A stretch of DNA of 64,000 bases from Amycolatopsis acidicola (GCF_007713735.2 NZ_VMNW02000020.1:54767-118766), one strand, 5' to 3'. Positions 16,057 through 24,925 are shown, counted from the first letter of the stretch. Translations and numbers: made by a program. Notes: generated by a model not told the origin, from the sequence alone.

Positions 16057-17613
16057 TCAGAGGTTTCCGTGAACCAGGCCGACGAAGTCGGCGGCAAGGC
16101 TTGCCGCCGATGTCTCGCCGCCGGTCGCGAAGACGTGGAAATCCGGGCGCACCAGCACCACGTCGGCACCGAGCTCATCGAGCCAGGCAGCGTAGGTTCC
16201 GTCGACATCCTCGACGACAGGGACATCGCCGGGATCCGGACCGGACAGGGCGACAGGACGGACCCGCAGGTCTCGCAGGGCTGAGCGAACGTCCGCCGGC
16301 AGACCCGCCAGTGAACGCGAGTTCCGGGCGACGAGCGCGCCGGGCCCGCCGATCGCATCGTCGAAGAATTCCGGGGCGGCGCCGGCCACGCGAACCCGGC
16401 CTTGACGGGCGAGCGCGCCACCCCACTGTCCACGATGGACTCCAGGTCCCAGCCCCGGCCGAGGAGGCGCCGGCGGCGGTGATCCCGCGCTCCGCTCGGC
16501 GATGAGACCGCGGTCGCGGGCGGCGGCCTCGTCGGCGTCGGTCATGCAGATGACCTGGCCCAGCGTCATGGAGAACCGGACGAAGGCCTCGACGTGGTGG
16601 CGGCGTTCGCTGCCGTAGCTGTCCAGGAGTGCCTCCGGCGCCAGCCCGCGCAAGACGGCGTCGAGCTTCCACGCCAGATTCATCACGTCCCGCACCCCGG
16701 CACCCAGCCCCTGCCCGGCGAACGGTGGCATGAGATGCGCCGCGTCCCCGGCGAGCAGCACACGGCCGGCTCGCCATCGCTTCGCCCAGCCTGCCTGGAA
16801 AGTGTAGACAGCGTGGCGTTCCAGCTCGGCGTTGTCCGGAGTGACCCCGTACGGCTCCAGCAGCTCCCACGCCTTGGCGCTGTCGTTGAGTTCTTCCCTC
16901 GTTTCGGCCGGCAGGCGCATAAACTCCCACCGCCGCCGGCCCGGCCCGCCGGGGACCATCGTCGAAGGCCGCCGTACGTCGCACGCCTGGGCGGCCACAT
17001 GCGGGAAACTCAGCCCGGGCCCGGGTTTGACGTCGACGACGAGCCAGTCGTAGAAGTAGCCCTCGTCGTGCCACTCCAGCCCTGCCCACTCGCGGACTTG
17101 ACTGTTGGCGCCGTCGGCACCCACCACCCATCGCGCCTCGAGGGACGCCCGACGCGTGTGGACAGTGCACCCTTCTTCATGCGGCGTGAGTCCGACCGCT
17201 TCGAATCCACGAAGTACGCGGACGTTCGGGAGCGCCCCGGCCAGTTCGTCGAGACGACGTTCGAGCGTCGGCTGGTGGAAGAAGTACGTGTTGTACCAGC
17301 CGGATTCCCCGCGTCCGCTCCAGTCGACCTCGACCAGCGTGTCACCGTCGCCGTTGCGCCACACGTACAGATCGTCATACGGCTCGGTGATCTCCGGGAT
17401 GGCCGACGGGGCCAGGCCGACCGACTGCAGGATGCGGGCGAAGTCCGAACAGTGCGTCACCGCCCTCGGCAACGGATAGTTCCCCGCGTACCGCTCGACC
17501 ACCAGAACTTCGTGCCCGCGCTGCCCCAGCTGGATCGCCAGCAGCTTGCCGACCGGCCCGAAACCTACCACCACGACGTCCACCCGCGGCGGCAATGCCT
17601 GGGACAGCTCCAC
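16057..17613 (-). CDS. FAD-dependent aromatic monooxygenase (phenol hydroxylase/MhpA-like)
   Basis: 518 residues. The N-terminal FAD motif is V-V-V-V-G-F-G-P-V-G and the second FAD motif is L-L-A-G-D-A-A-H-L-M-P-P-F-A-G-Q-G. It has the PheA/TfdB-type layout with a thioredoxin-like C-terminal domain. Class A flavin hydroxylases of this type add one oxygen to a phenolic ring using NAD(P)H and O2. The GTG start at 17613 follows GGGGAGG; the longer open frame upstream has no similarity. It is divergent from the IclR gene across a 17-bp palindrome that recurs before the hydrolase and importer genes, so it should belong to that regulon. Plausible substrates are phloroglucinol or a hydroxyphenylpropionate released by the C-C hydrolase; this is inference. 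Confidence 0.85.
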   Translation of the reverse strand: MELSQALPPRVDVVVVGFGPVGKLLAIQLGQRGHEVLVVERYAGNYPLPRAVTHCSDFARILQSVGLAPSAIPEITEPYDDLYVWRNGDGDTLVEVDWSGRGESGWYNTYFFHQPTLERRLDELAGALPNVRVLRGFEAVGLTPHEEGCTVHTRRASLEARWVVGADGANSQVREWAGLEWHDEGYFYDWLVVDVKPGPGLSFPHVAAQACDVRRPSTMVPGGPGRRRWEFMRLPAETREELNDSAKAWELLEPYGVTPDNAELERHAVYTFQAGWAKRWRAGRVLLAGDAAHLMPPFAGQGLGAGVRDVMNLAWKLDAVLRGLAPEALLDSYGSERRHHVEAFVRFSMTLGQVICMTDADEAAARDRGLIAERSAGSPPPAPPRPGLGPGVHRGQWGGALARQGRVRVAGAAPEFFDDAIGGPGALVARNSRSLAGLPADVRSALRDLRVRPVALSGPDPGDVPVVEDVDGTYAAWLDELGADVVLVRPDFHVFATGGETSAASLAADFVGLVHGNL

Positions 17614-17685
17614 TTCGATCCTCCCCGAGGTCCTCTTACGACCTCCGCACGATAGGGGCCGGCACGGTGCGCGGGTGCGCACACC

Positions 17686-17702
17686 GTCCCGATTTCCGGG
17701 AC
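17686..17702. promoter_or_regulatory. Candidate IclR operator 1
   Basis: GTCCCGATTTCCGGGAC is a 17-bp palindrome with one arm mismatch, placed between the divergent monooxygenase and IclR genes. It differs at one base from 19299-19315, in the other divergent promoter of the same block. The repetition and position support autoregulation by the IclR protein. Confidence 0.65.
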
Positions 17703-17786
17703 AGCAGATTCGGCGCCGCGGAGCTGCGCCGTGGTTCAATCACCCCGGAACCGGCGAAGTCCACTGCGAAACACGAAGGGGTGCCG

Positions 17787-18524
17787 ATGGCCGATCTCGA
17801 CCGCGTCACGGTGGTCCTGGACGCGCTCGCCGAGAGCCGCCACGGCCTGACCATCACCGAACTCAGCGCGCGCACCGGTCTCCCCCGCTCGACGGTGCAC
17901 CGGGTACTCCAGACCCTGGAACGCGTCCTCTACGTGGTGCGTTCTCCGGATCCCGGCCAGGCGGGCTACCAGCTCGGCCCCGGCCTGCTCAAGTTCGGCA
18001 TGAACACACACCTGCGGCTGCTGGCCGCGAACAGGCCCGATCTGGTCGCGCTGGCCCGCGAGGTCCGGGAGCGGGTCGAACTCGCGATCTTCAGCGGGCG
18101 CGAGGTCGTCGTCGTCGACCAGATCGCCTCACCGGCGCGACTTCGTGGCGTCACCCAGGTCGGCCGGAGCTTTTCGTTGCACGCCAGCTGTATCGGCAAG
18201 GCCTTACTCGCCCGGCTCCCTGAGCATCGGGTCCGCGAACTCCTGCCACCCCGGCTGGCGCGGTTCACCGAAGCGACTGTGACGGACCGGGCTGTCCTTC
18301 TCGCGGAGCTGGATCACGTGCGGGAAAGCGGCATCGCGCTCGACCGCGAAGAGCACGATGCCGGGATCTCCGCCGTCGCCACCTCATTCGTCGGGCCGAC
18401 CGGCGCGCTGCAGGCTATCGCGGTCGTCATGCCAAGCCAGGTGTTCACCCGCAAGCTGCCGGACGCCGTGCGTGGCCTGCGGAGCCTCAACCCCGCTGTA
18501 CAGCCGGGCGGGTTCGGTTCCTGA
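17787..18524 (+). CDS. IclR-family transcriptional regulator
   Basis: 245 residues. The N-terminal winged helix (about 5-70) reads V-T-V-V-L-D-A-L-A then L-T-I-T-E-L-S-A-R-T-G-L-P-R-S-T-V-H-R, and the C-terminal IclR effector domain has S-C-I-G-K-A-L-L-A. IclR regulators commonly control aromatic-acid and phenolic catabolism. The ATG at 17787 follows GAAGGGG; a longer in-frame upstream extension lacks similarity and would cross the operator. It converges with the PhlG-like gene, with one base between the stops. The matching palindromes at 17686 and 19299 define a probable regulon of monooxygenase, hydrolase and importer. Confidence 0.9.
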   Translation: MADLDRVTVVLDALAESRHGLTITELSARTGLPRSTVHRVLQTLERVLYVVRSPDPGQAGYQLGPGLLKFGMNTHLRLLAANRPDLVALAREVRERVELAIFSGREVVVVDQIASPARLRGVTQVGRSFSLHASCIGKALLARLPEHRVRELLPPRLARFTEATVTDRAVLLAELDHVRESGIALDREEHDAGISAVATSFVGPTGALQAIAVVMPSQVFTRKLPDAVRGLRSLNPAVQPGGFGS

Positions 18525-18525
18525 C

Positions 18526-19221
18526 TCACCAGGGCGCGGGCGGCGAAGCGACGTCCCGGTGCTCGGCCACGTACAGGGAAGGCAGGAACCGCGACAGGAA
18601 AGTGAATTCGTCGTAGGCGTGCCGCAGCAAGGCCGGCGCCAGCTCGTCGGGCACCTCCCGCTCCACCTCGGCACGCGACAGACCCAGGCCGGGCAGGTCG
18701 ATCCCGACGAAGAAATGGCTTCGCAGCGCCATTCCCCAAGGTGTGTCTCTGGCGACGTGCATCAGGCGGCCGCCGAGCACACGCCCGTCCTCGGTTCGTT
18801 GTGGATCGGGCCGCGCGTCGCCGGTCCGCCCGGCCACCACACCGGACACTGCCCCGGATTCGCGCGCTTTCGCGAGTTGATCGGCATCGAAGAACTCGGT
18901 GGGTTCGGTGAACTGGACGATGAGGTCCTGGGCCGGCAGCCCGGAGAACCGTTCACGGATGACGTGTTCGCTCCCGACGTGCGTGTCCTCGGCCAGGATT
19001 CCCTGCCAGCGGCTGGAAACGTGGTCGATCGGATGCCACCAGACGTATTTCTGGGTGTCACACCGCCACCGGAACCACCATTCCAGCATCTCGCCGCGGC
19101 AACCGTGCATATCGGTCCGCACGGCCACATGCAGGGCACCGCCCGCAATCCGCTCCCAGCCGGTTTCGAGTGGCATGGGCGCGGGGTGGAGCAAGGGGCC
19201 GAGATCCGCCGGATCGAGCAT
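18526..19221 (-). CDS. DAPG hydrolase/phloretin hydrolase (PhlG)-like C-C hydrolase
   Basis: 231 residues resembling the zinc-dependent PhlG/Phy family, which cleaves the C-C bond between an acyl group and a phloroglucinol ring. Visible family features are W-W-H-P-I-D-H (H63, H67), an acidic segment E-H-V-I-R-E-R-F (E90), and a C-terminal H201-A-Y-D-E205. The last matches the H-x3-E zinc pair of PhlG and phloretin hydrolase. The protein is shorter than the roughly 270-290 residues of characterised members, mostly at the N-terminus, so the active-site lid may differ. The neighbours are an aromatic-acid importer (divergent) and an IclR gene (convergent). Phloretin hydrolase gives phloroglucinol and phloretate; that exact substrate is inferred here. 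Confidence 0.72.
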   Translation of the reverse strand: MLDPADLGPLLHPAPMPLETGWERIAGGALHVAVRTDMHGCRGEMLEWWFRWRCDTQKYVWWHPIDHVSSRWQGILAEDTHVGSEHVIRERFSGLPAQDLIVQFTEPTEFFDADQLAKARESGAVSGVVAGRTGDARPDPQRTEDGRVLGGRLMHVARDTPWGMALRSHFFVGIDLPGLGLSRAEVEREVPDELAPALLRHAYDEFTFLSRFLPSLYVAEHRDVASPPAPW

Positions 19222-19298
19222 GGGCGCCTCCTGGTGTCTCCGCCTTCGTTGGCAGGTCCCCGACCCTACGGACCCCAGCCGGGCTCCCGGACCGTGCT

Positions 19299-19315
19299 GT
19301 CCCGGTTTCCGGGAC
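19299..19315. promoter_or_regulatory. Candidate IclR operator 2
   Basis: GTCCCGGTTTCCGGGAC has perfect 7-bp arms around TTT and matches 16 of 17 positions of the site at 17686-17702. It lies between the divergent PhlG-like and MFS importer genes, so one bound regulator could control both. Confidence 0.68.
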
Positions 19316-19399
19316 GGATCTGTTTCAGCGAGGTCCGCGCCGGTTCAGCATGTGACCCCGACGTCTCCCACCGGCGGGAGCCACCCCGAGAGGACACCG

Positions 19400-20671
19400 A
19401 TGAAGCTGGCCTCAGCCCATGCCCCCGCGCACCGGCCACTGATCGTCGTGATCTGCATGATCGTGACCGTCATCGAGGGCTACAACCTCATCGTGTACGG
19501 CGCCGCCGTCCCGCTGCTGGTCACCGACAGCACCCTCGGCGTGACCAGCCAGCAGACCGGCCTCATCGGCGGCACGGTCTATCTCGGCGCGATGGTGGGC
19601 GCCCTGCTCGCGCCCATACTCAGCTCGATGACCAGGGGCAAGACCACACTCGTCCTCGGCATCACGGTTTTCGGGCTCGGCGCGCTCGCTTTCGCGTTGT
19701 CGGTCAACGCACCGACACTCGCCGCGTCCCGTCTGGTCAACGGTTTCGGGGTCGGCACCGCGCTGGCCACGGCGATGACCATCGCGCGGGACAACGCACC
19801 TGCCGAGCGGGCCGCGCTCGTCGTGACCGTGACCATGGCCGGCGTGCCCCTGGGTGGAGTAGCCGCCTCCCTCATCGCCATCCCGGTGCTGCCCGCGCTG
19901 GGCTGGCGGGCCTTGTTCTTCATCGGCGCCGGGCTGAGCCTGCTAGTGCTCTTCGTCGTCGGGCGTACCCCCATCCCGGCCGCCGACGACGGCACCGCCG
20001 GCCGGGACTGGACCGGGCGGCGGAAGCTCGCCGCACTGTTCTCCGGTGGGCCCAAGTGGATCGCCCTGCTCGTCGCGACATCGGTCATCCTGTGCATGGT
20101 CGCCTGGCAGGGCCTGAACGTCTGGGCGACGCAAGCCATGGTCGACCTCGGGTTCTCGCTCGACGCCGCGTTGGTGTTGACCTTCGCCCTCACTGGAGCG
20201 GCGGTCGCGGGCTCGTTCCTCAGTGCCTGGGCCGCCGACCGCCTCGGCAGCGCGTTGGTCGCGATCGCCACCGGGGCATGCACGGTATTGGGGCTCGCCG
20301 GGATACTCGTGCTCCCCACCACTTTCGCCGTCGCCGCGATCTGCGTGGCGCTCATGGGCATCGGCGGGCATTCGACCATGAACCTGGTCCACACCACTGC
20401 CTCCGGCGCGTTTCCCGTTCCGGCCAGGGCGGCCGCTTTGGGCTGGTCCAACGGCACGTCCTTCATCGGCGCGTTCGCGGGTCCGACACTCGGTGGCGTC
20501 GTCATCGCCGCCGGCGGTTCCGGCGCGCTCTTCGGCACATTCGCGGTCGCGGCAGCCCTTTGCCTTGTCTCCGTGGGCGGCCTCTTCCTCGTTCGCCGTC
20601 GCCTGCCCGGCCCCGGGACGGCGTCTGTCCCGGTGGACATCGGCCTCTTGGACAGTCCACATCGGACGTGA
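19400..20671 (+). CDS. MFS transporter, aromatic acid:H+ symporter (AAHS)-like
   Basis: 423 residues and about 12 membrane helices. The first helix carries an acidic motif, V-I-E-G-Y-N-L-I-V-Y-G-A, at the place of the D-G-F-D-x-x-x-x-G motif of benzoate/4-hydroxybenzoate symporters. This supports import of an aromatic acid. The ATG at 19400 follows AGAGGA. It is divergent from the PhlG-like gene over the IclR palindrome, so the two are probably co-induced. It converges with a second MFS gene (nine bases between stops). Likely cargo is a phenolic acid such as a hydroxyphenylpropionate; this is inferred only from family and context. Confidence 0.85.
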   Translation: MKLASAHAPAHRPLIVVICMIVTVIEGYNLIVYGAAVPLLVTDSTLGVTSQQTGLIGGTVYLGAMVGALLAPILSSMTRGKTTLVLGITVFGLGALAFALSVNAPTLAASRLVNGFGVGTALATAMTIARDNAPAERAALVVTVTMAGVPLGGVAASLIAIPVLPALGWRALFFIGAGLSLLVLFVVGRTPIPAADDGTAGRDWTGRRKLAALFSGGPKWIALLVATSVILCMVAWQGLNVWATQAMVDLGFSLDAALVLTFALTGAAVAGSFLSAWAADRLGSALVAIATGACTVLGLAGILVLPTTFAVAAICVALMGIGGHSTMNLVHTTASGAFPVPARAAALGWSNGTSFIGAFAGPTLGGVVIAAGGSGALFGTFAVAAALCLVSVGGLFLVRRRLPGPGTASVPVDIGLLDSPHRT

Positions 20672-20680
20672 GCCGGAACT

Positions 20681-21943
20681 TCAGCGGCGCCCCGCCGGAC
20701 TCGTCGAAACGCCGATCCGGGCCAGGTGCCCGGAACGCGGCGCCCGGGTCACGAAGGCATACACGACTCCCAGCAACGAGATCGCCGCGAGAATCCCGCC
20801 CAGCACCGAGGGCGAGCCGCCGGAGGACGCCGACACCGCGAACTGCCCGATGGCCGCTCCGATAAGAAACTGCGCGACACCACTCCCCGCCGCCGCCGTA
20901 CCTCCCGCACCAATCGACGCACCGGCGGTCTGTGCGAGGTAGACGAGCGTCGGGAACACGATGGCATTGCCGGCGAGCAACCCGAAGAACCCCGACCAAG
21001 CCAGCCAGGAAAGGTTGCTCACCATCCCGGCCAGCGCCACCGACGCGCCGGCGAAGTTGACCAAGGCGCCGAGTCTCAGCGCGGCGACCGTGCTCATCCG
21101 CCGGATGAAGTAGGTTCTGTACGCGATCGCGACCAGACTGCCGGACAGCGCGTTGACGGTGACGAGAGTGCCGTAGTTCGCGGCGGCCATGCCGAAGAAG
21201 CCCACGGAAATGCTCTCCGAAGCGCCCAGGTACGAGAAGAACACCGCGGAAATCGTGATCGTGATACCGCAGGCCAGCCGGTAGACCGGCATCTTGACCA
21301 GCACGCGAGCGGCCGCCCGCGTCGACAGGCGATCATGGTCGGACTCGTCGTGCAGCGATCGCGTTTCCGGGATCGACAGCACGGTCGCCACCACCATCAC
21401 GAGCCCGAAAGCGGTTACACACCAGAACATCGCACGCCAGTCACCGCCGAGCAGGAGGACGACAGTGCCGATGGCGGGCGCGAGCACCGGCGCCGCGGTG
21501 CCGAAAATCGCCAATGAGGCGAACTTGGCCGCGGCTTCGCGCCCGCGATAGACATCGGAGACGACGGCACGGGACAGTGCGGTGGGCGCGCCGCCGAACA
21601 GGCCTTGCACCGCTCGCGCGACGAGGAACACCGGCAGAGACGGCGCCAGTGCACAGAACGCCGTCGCCACGACGAAGACGAGACCCCCGCCGATGAGCAG
21701 ACGGCGGCGGCCGACCCGGTCGCTGAGCGGGCCCCAGACCAGGAAGCCGATCGAGAAGGAGATGAGAAACGTAGTCAGGCTCGCCTGGGCCGCGACGGCC
21801 CCTCCCCCCAGGTCGGCGGCGAACGAGGTGAGCCCGGGAAGATAGAGATCTGTCGCGAGCGGAGCCACGACGGCACAAGTGACCAGAGCGAACAACGCCG
21901 GGCGCCCGGACGCCCGGCCCCTGGACCCGATCGGTCTCACCAT
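20681..21943 (-). CDS. MFS transporter, Bcr/CflA-type drug exporter-like
   Basis: 420 residues and 12 predicted helices. The first helix region contains A-T-D-L-Y-L-P-G-L, and the loop motif A is G-P-L-S-D-R-V-G-R-R-R, both typical of the Bcr/CflA drug:proton antiporter group. The ATG at 21943 has GAGG eleven bases upstream. It stands alone between a convergent AAHS-like importer and the Gfo/Idh gene transcribed the same way 79 bp downstream. It may export a toxic phenolic product or an antibiotic. No ligand can be assigned. Confidence 0.85.
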   Translation of the reverse strand: MVRPIGSRGRASGRPALFALVTCAVVAPLATDLYLPGLTSFAADLGGGAVAAQASLTTFLISFSIGFLVWGPLSDRVGRRRLLIGGGLVFVVATAFCALAPSLPVFLVARAVQGLFGGAPTALSRAVVSDVYRGREAAAKFASLAIFGTAAPVLAPAIGTVVLLLGGDWRAMFWCVTAFGLVMVVATVLSIPETRSLHDESDHDRLSTRAAARVLVKMPVYRLACGITITISAVFFSYLGASESISVGFFGMAAANYGTLVTVNALSGSLVAIAYRTYFIRRMSTVAALRLGALVNFAGASVALAGMVSNLSWLAWSGFFGLLAGNAIVFPTLVYLAQTAGASIGAGGTAAAGSGVAQFLIGAAIGQFAVSASSGGSPSVLGGILAAISLLGVVYAFVTRAPRSGHLARIGVSTSPAGRR

Positions 21944-22021
21944 CTTGCTGACACCTCACTGTCGTGACGGATTTCCCACAGACGGAAGGTGCCGGAGGGG
22001 CACATCCCCGGATTCGGAACG

Positions 22022-23149
22022 TCAGCTCGCGGCGCCTGATGACGGCCAGGGCAAAGACACCCGTGTCCCCCGCGCCGAGGATGCCGATGCGGCTTCGAGC
22101 ACCTCGATGACGTGCAGCGCATCCGCCATCGAGACGGGAGCAGGCCCGTCACGGACGACGAATTCCCGGAACTGTTCGTAGTAGGCGAGCCAGTTCCCCG
22201 GAACACGTTCGACATCGACGGCACCGGCTCCTGGCCGGATCAGGCTCGATGTGCCCGGTTCCCGGCCGCGGCGTCCCCATTCCGCGGAACCGGGGAGGAC
22301 ACCGTCACGCAACTGCGTGTCCTGACCATCACGTCCATAGCTGACGTAGGCGCCAAGGGCCCCCTGGACTTCGATGCGGGGAGCAAGGCAGGGCCGCGCC
22401 GCACTCGCGATCACCTCACCGACCACACCGGACACGTGCCGCAAGAGGAGCGTGCAATCGTCGTTCACCGTCACCCCTGGCCGCATCCGGCGCACGTCGG
22501 CGAAGACGTCCCGCACCGGCCCGAAGAGACAGACCGCCTGGTCGACCAGGTGGCTGCCCAGATCCGCTAGTTTCCCGTCGAGCTGACCGGAACGGGCGCG
22601 ATCCCGCCAGCCGTCCCCAGGTTCCGGGCGCCAGTCCGCGAAACGCAGCGCATATCTCGTGACGTCTCCCAGCCCGCCGGCCCGGACGAGCGCGCCGGCG
22701 GTCAGGAAGTCATCGTCCCAGCGCCGGTTCTGGAACACCGAAACCCGCAAACCCGCCCGCCGCGCGGCATTCCGGACGCGTTCCGCGGCAACCCGGTCCG
22801 GGGCAAAGGGTTTCTCGACCGACACATGGGCGCCGATCGCGATCGCCTCGAGCGAGAACGTCTCGTGTGCTTGATCCGGCACGCACACCACCGCGACCTC
22901 AGGGGCGAACGCGGCCGCCTCGCCGGCCGTTCGCACGACCGGAAGCCCGTCCGCCCTGGCCCGCTCCTCTGCCCGGCGCGACGTCGCCACCACCACGGCC
23001 AGGTCGAAATCCGGAGCGGCCCGCAGCAACGGACAATGGACCCAGGCAGCGCTGTTCCCGTACCCGATGACCGCGACCCGCAGGCGCCGCTGGTCAGTAT
23101 CATCGCCGGAGCCGCGGACGCGCGGCGGCGTGTCCGGTGACGGACTCAC
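22022..23149 (-). CDS. Gfo/Idh/MocA-family oxidoreductase
   Basis: About 375 residues with an N-terminal Rossmann motif V-A-V-I-G-Y-G-N, the family segment E-K-P-F-A-P near residue 125, and the D-L-G-S-H-L-V-D-Q-A segment where the H is the usual sugar-site residue. The GTG at 23149 overlaps the stop of the upstream beta-subunit gene (GTGA) and is preferred; a longer frame upstream only overlaps that gene. It is the last gene of the alpha/beta/beta deglycosidase cluster, so it could reduce or oxidise the unsaturated or 3-keto-sugar freed by C-deglycosylation. Its relative at 9156 has a different context. Confidence 0.85.
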   Translation of the reverse strand: MSPSPDTPPRVRGSGDDTDQRRLRVAVIGYGNSAAWVHCPLLRAAPDFDLAVVVATSRRAEERARADGLPVVRTAGEAAAFAPEVAVVCVPDQAHETFSLEAIAIGAHVSVEKPFAPDRVAAERVRNAARRAGLRVSVFQNRRWDDDFLTAGALVRAGGLGDVTRYALRFADWRPEPGDGWRDRARSGQLDGKLADLGSHLVDQAVCLFGPVRDVFADVRRMRPGVTVNDDCTLLLRHVSGVVGEVIASAARPCLAPRIEVQGALGAYVSYGRDGQDTQLRDGVLPGSAEWGRRGREPGTSSLIRPGAGAVDVERVPGNWLAYYEQFREFVVRDGPAPVSMADALHVIEVLEAASASSARGTRVSLPWPSSGAAS

Positions 23150-23538
23150 GCGATCACGTGCACACAGCTGAGCGTCAGCACAGTGGGCGCGGGCGCATAC
23201 GAGATCCTGAACTGCTCGGTGAACGTGATGGCGTGCGCGCCTGGGGCCAGCCCTCCCTCCTTCGCTGCCCACACGCGGGCGACGTCACCGAACTCCCACG
23301 CCTCGTCATAAGCCCCGGCGATGTCGGCCAAGGTCCGCGGACGCTGTCCTGGAAGCGCGAAGCGAACATCGTCCGACTCGTACGCGACGCCGTCCACTGT
23401 CAGCCGGAAGTCTTCGATCATCGACAGCCTGAGGCGGCGGTAGTAGCCGCATCGCACGCCGAGGGAGAACCCGGTCGCCTTGCCGTCCTCGTGCTCGTTG
23501 CGAAGACTGCCGGGCACCACGATGTACCGGTCGAACAT
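23146..23538 (-). CDS. C-glycoside deglycosidase beta subunit-like, copy 2 of tandem pair
   Basis: 130 residues, clearly paralogous to the adjacent gene at 23538-23930. Both begin M-F-D-R-Y-I-x-V-P-G-S-L, contain G-Y-Y-R-x-x-R-L-x-M, V-D-G-V-x-Y and E-A/Q-A-W-E-F-G, and share the G-G-L-A-P-G-A-H-x-I segment near the end. This is the DUF6379/CarC beta-sandwich type. The ATG at 23538 is preferred because it repeats the TGATG stop-start overlap used by its neighbour; a GTG one codon earlier is possible. Two different beta subunits beside one alpha subunit is unusual and could form a mixed complex or give two substrate ranges. Confidence 0.75.
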   Translation of the reverse strand: MFDRYIVVPGSLRNEHEDGKATGFSLGVRCGYYRRLRLSMIEDFRLTVDGVAYESDDVRFALPGQRPRTLADIAGAYDEAWEFGDVARVWAAKEGGLAPGAHAITFTEQFRISYAPAPTVLTLSCVHVIA

Positions 23539-23930
23539 CACGCCACCACCTGAACGCCGGCGAGCGTGTACTCGGCGGGCTTCGGGAAGTAGGAGATCCG
23601 GATGCGCTCGTACAACTCGATTCCGTGCGCCCCGGGTGCCAGGCCACCGGCCAGGCGGACGTGCAGGGTCGCCGGCTCGCCGAACTCCCAGGCCTGCTCG
23701 AACTCCGTCTCGAGCTCGTCGAGGGACCGCGGCGCGCCCTTCCCGACCTCCAGCGTCACGTCCTTTCGGCCGTACGTCACCCCGTCGACGGTGACCCGGA
23801 GCTCTTCGAGCATCGCGAGGCGGAAACCCCGGTAGTAACCGGCCCGGACCCGCACTCTGAAACCGACGACTTCCCCCGCATCGAGATCGTTCTCGAGCGA
23901 GCCGGGGACCAGGATGTACCGATCGAACAT
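23538..23930 (-). CDS. C-glycoside deglycosidase beta subunit-like, copy 1 of tandem pair
   Basis: 130 residues of DUF6379/CarC type, paralogous to 23146-23538. It differs most in the middle loop (E-V-G-K-G-A-P-R in place of A-L-P-G-Q-R-P-R) and in the segment near residue 95, which in this family lies towards the alpha-subunit active site. Its start overlaps the alpha-subunit stop (TGATG), giving tight coupling and an expected balanced expression. In known enzymes alpha and beta subunits co-assemble and neither works alone. The function is inferred from resemblance and operon position. Confidence 0.78.
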   Translation of the reverse strand: MFDRYILVPGSLENDLDAGEVVGFRVRVRAGYYRGFRLAMLEELRVTVDGVTYGRKDVTLEVGKGAPRSLDELETEFEQAWEFGEPATLHVRLAGGLAPGAHGIELYERIRISYFPKPAEYTLAGVQVVA

Positions 23931-24925
23931 CAGGCTTCCCCTCCCTCGCCGAGGAGAGCGGCCATCATGGCGTGGTGCCGCCGGACCTGCTCGACCGAAT
24001 CGACCGCGAACGCGTCCTGGATGTGCCGGTTCCCTTCGTACTCACTCGACAGATAGCCGTCGTAGCCCCCTTCGACCAAGGTGGCGATGATCTTGTCGTA
24101 CGGGATCGAATATTCGTGCTCGTCATCCACCATCTCGTAGAACTTCGCCTGGATGTGATGGATATAGGGCATGTAGTCCAGCATGCCGCGCGGATCCTCG
24201 TTGATGTACCGGGTCGCGGCGAAGGCGACGGAAACGGTCGCGGGCGACAAGCCGCGCTCGGCGGCCTCCTGCGGGAGCGAGCTCGGATCGGCCCCGCTGT
24301 CGTACACGTCGATGACCTTGGCGACGAAACCGGGATCCGCACCGTCGCGGATGCCGCGCTCCCAGACGACCCTGGGCAGCCGCTCGACGAAGATCCCGAG
24401 GTCGGGCATCAGGCCGACGACCTCGCCACCCCATTTCTCCGCGACCGCCATCACGTCCTCCATCCACTGCGAATCGAAGCGATGCGGCGCGTGGATTTCG
24501 GTCAGCAGCTTGATGCCTCGTTCGGCGGCGTAACCGGCTGCCTTGTCGACGACTTCGGGCGGGGTGAGGGCGAGGATCCGGATGATGGAGGCGCCGAGCT
24601 TCGCCGTGTGGTCGATGTCGAGACGCAGTTCCTCGACCATTTCGCCGACCGGCCGCGGCCGGTCCTTGTAGAGCTTGAGCTCCGCGAACATGTCGTGCGC
24701 GGTCGGCGTGAACCCGTAGGTGGCGACCCACTTGTGCCATTGCGCGTAGAACTCGTCGCTCAGGTTCGGGAAGCCCGGCATCATCTGCTCGGCGATGGTC
24801 TCGATGCCCAGCGCACCGATCGACACGGCTTTCTGGATGCACTGCTCCAGGCCCAGCTGCCGCAGAAAGTATTCCTCCTGGAAGGAGTAGAGACTCACGC
24901 CGCGTTTCACGGAGTGTCCGGTCAT
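23930..24925 (-). CDS. C-glycoside deglycosidase alpha subunit-like TIM-barrel protein
   Basis: 331 residues of xylose-isomerase-like TIM barrel. Probable metal and catalytic residues are E143 and H145 in T-E-I-H-A-P-H, D175 in M-P-D-L-G, H256/H257 in Y-I-H-H-I-Q-A, and E295/E297 in S-S-E-Y-E-G. This is the set expected of the Mn-dependent CarB/DgpC-type alpha subunit, which eliminates the aglycone from a 3-keto-C-glycoside. The ATG at 24925 has GAGGAG nine bases upstream. It follows a sugar ABC importer on the same strand and precedes two beta subunits and a Gfo/Idh gene, so the operon runs from uptake to deglycosylation. Its E-I-H and P-D-x-G motifs match the partial protein at 1-711. Confidence 0.8.
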   Translation of the reverse strand: MTGHSVKRGVSLYSFQEEYFLRQLGLEQCIQKAVSIGALGIETIAEQMMPGFPNLSDEFYAQWHKWVATYGFTPTAHDMFAELKLYKDRPRPVGEMVEELRLDIDHTAKLGASIIRILALTPPEVVDKAAGYAAERGIKLLTEIHAPHRFDSQWMEDVMAVAEKWGGEVVGLMPDLGIFVERLPRVVWERGIRDGADPGFVAKVIDVYDSGADPSSLPQEAAERGLSPATVSVAFAATRYINEDPRGMLDYMPYIHHIQAKFYEMVDDEHEYSIPYDKIIATLVEGGYDGYLSSEYEGNRHIQDAFAVDSVEQVRRHHAMMAALLGEGGEA

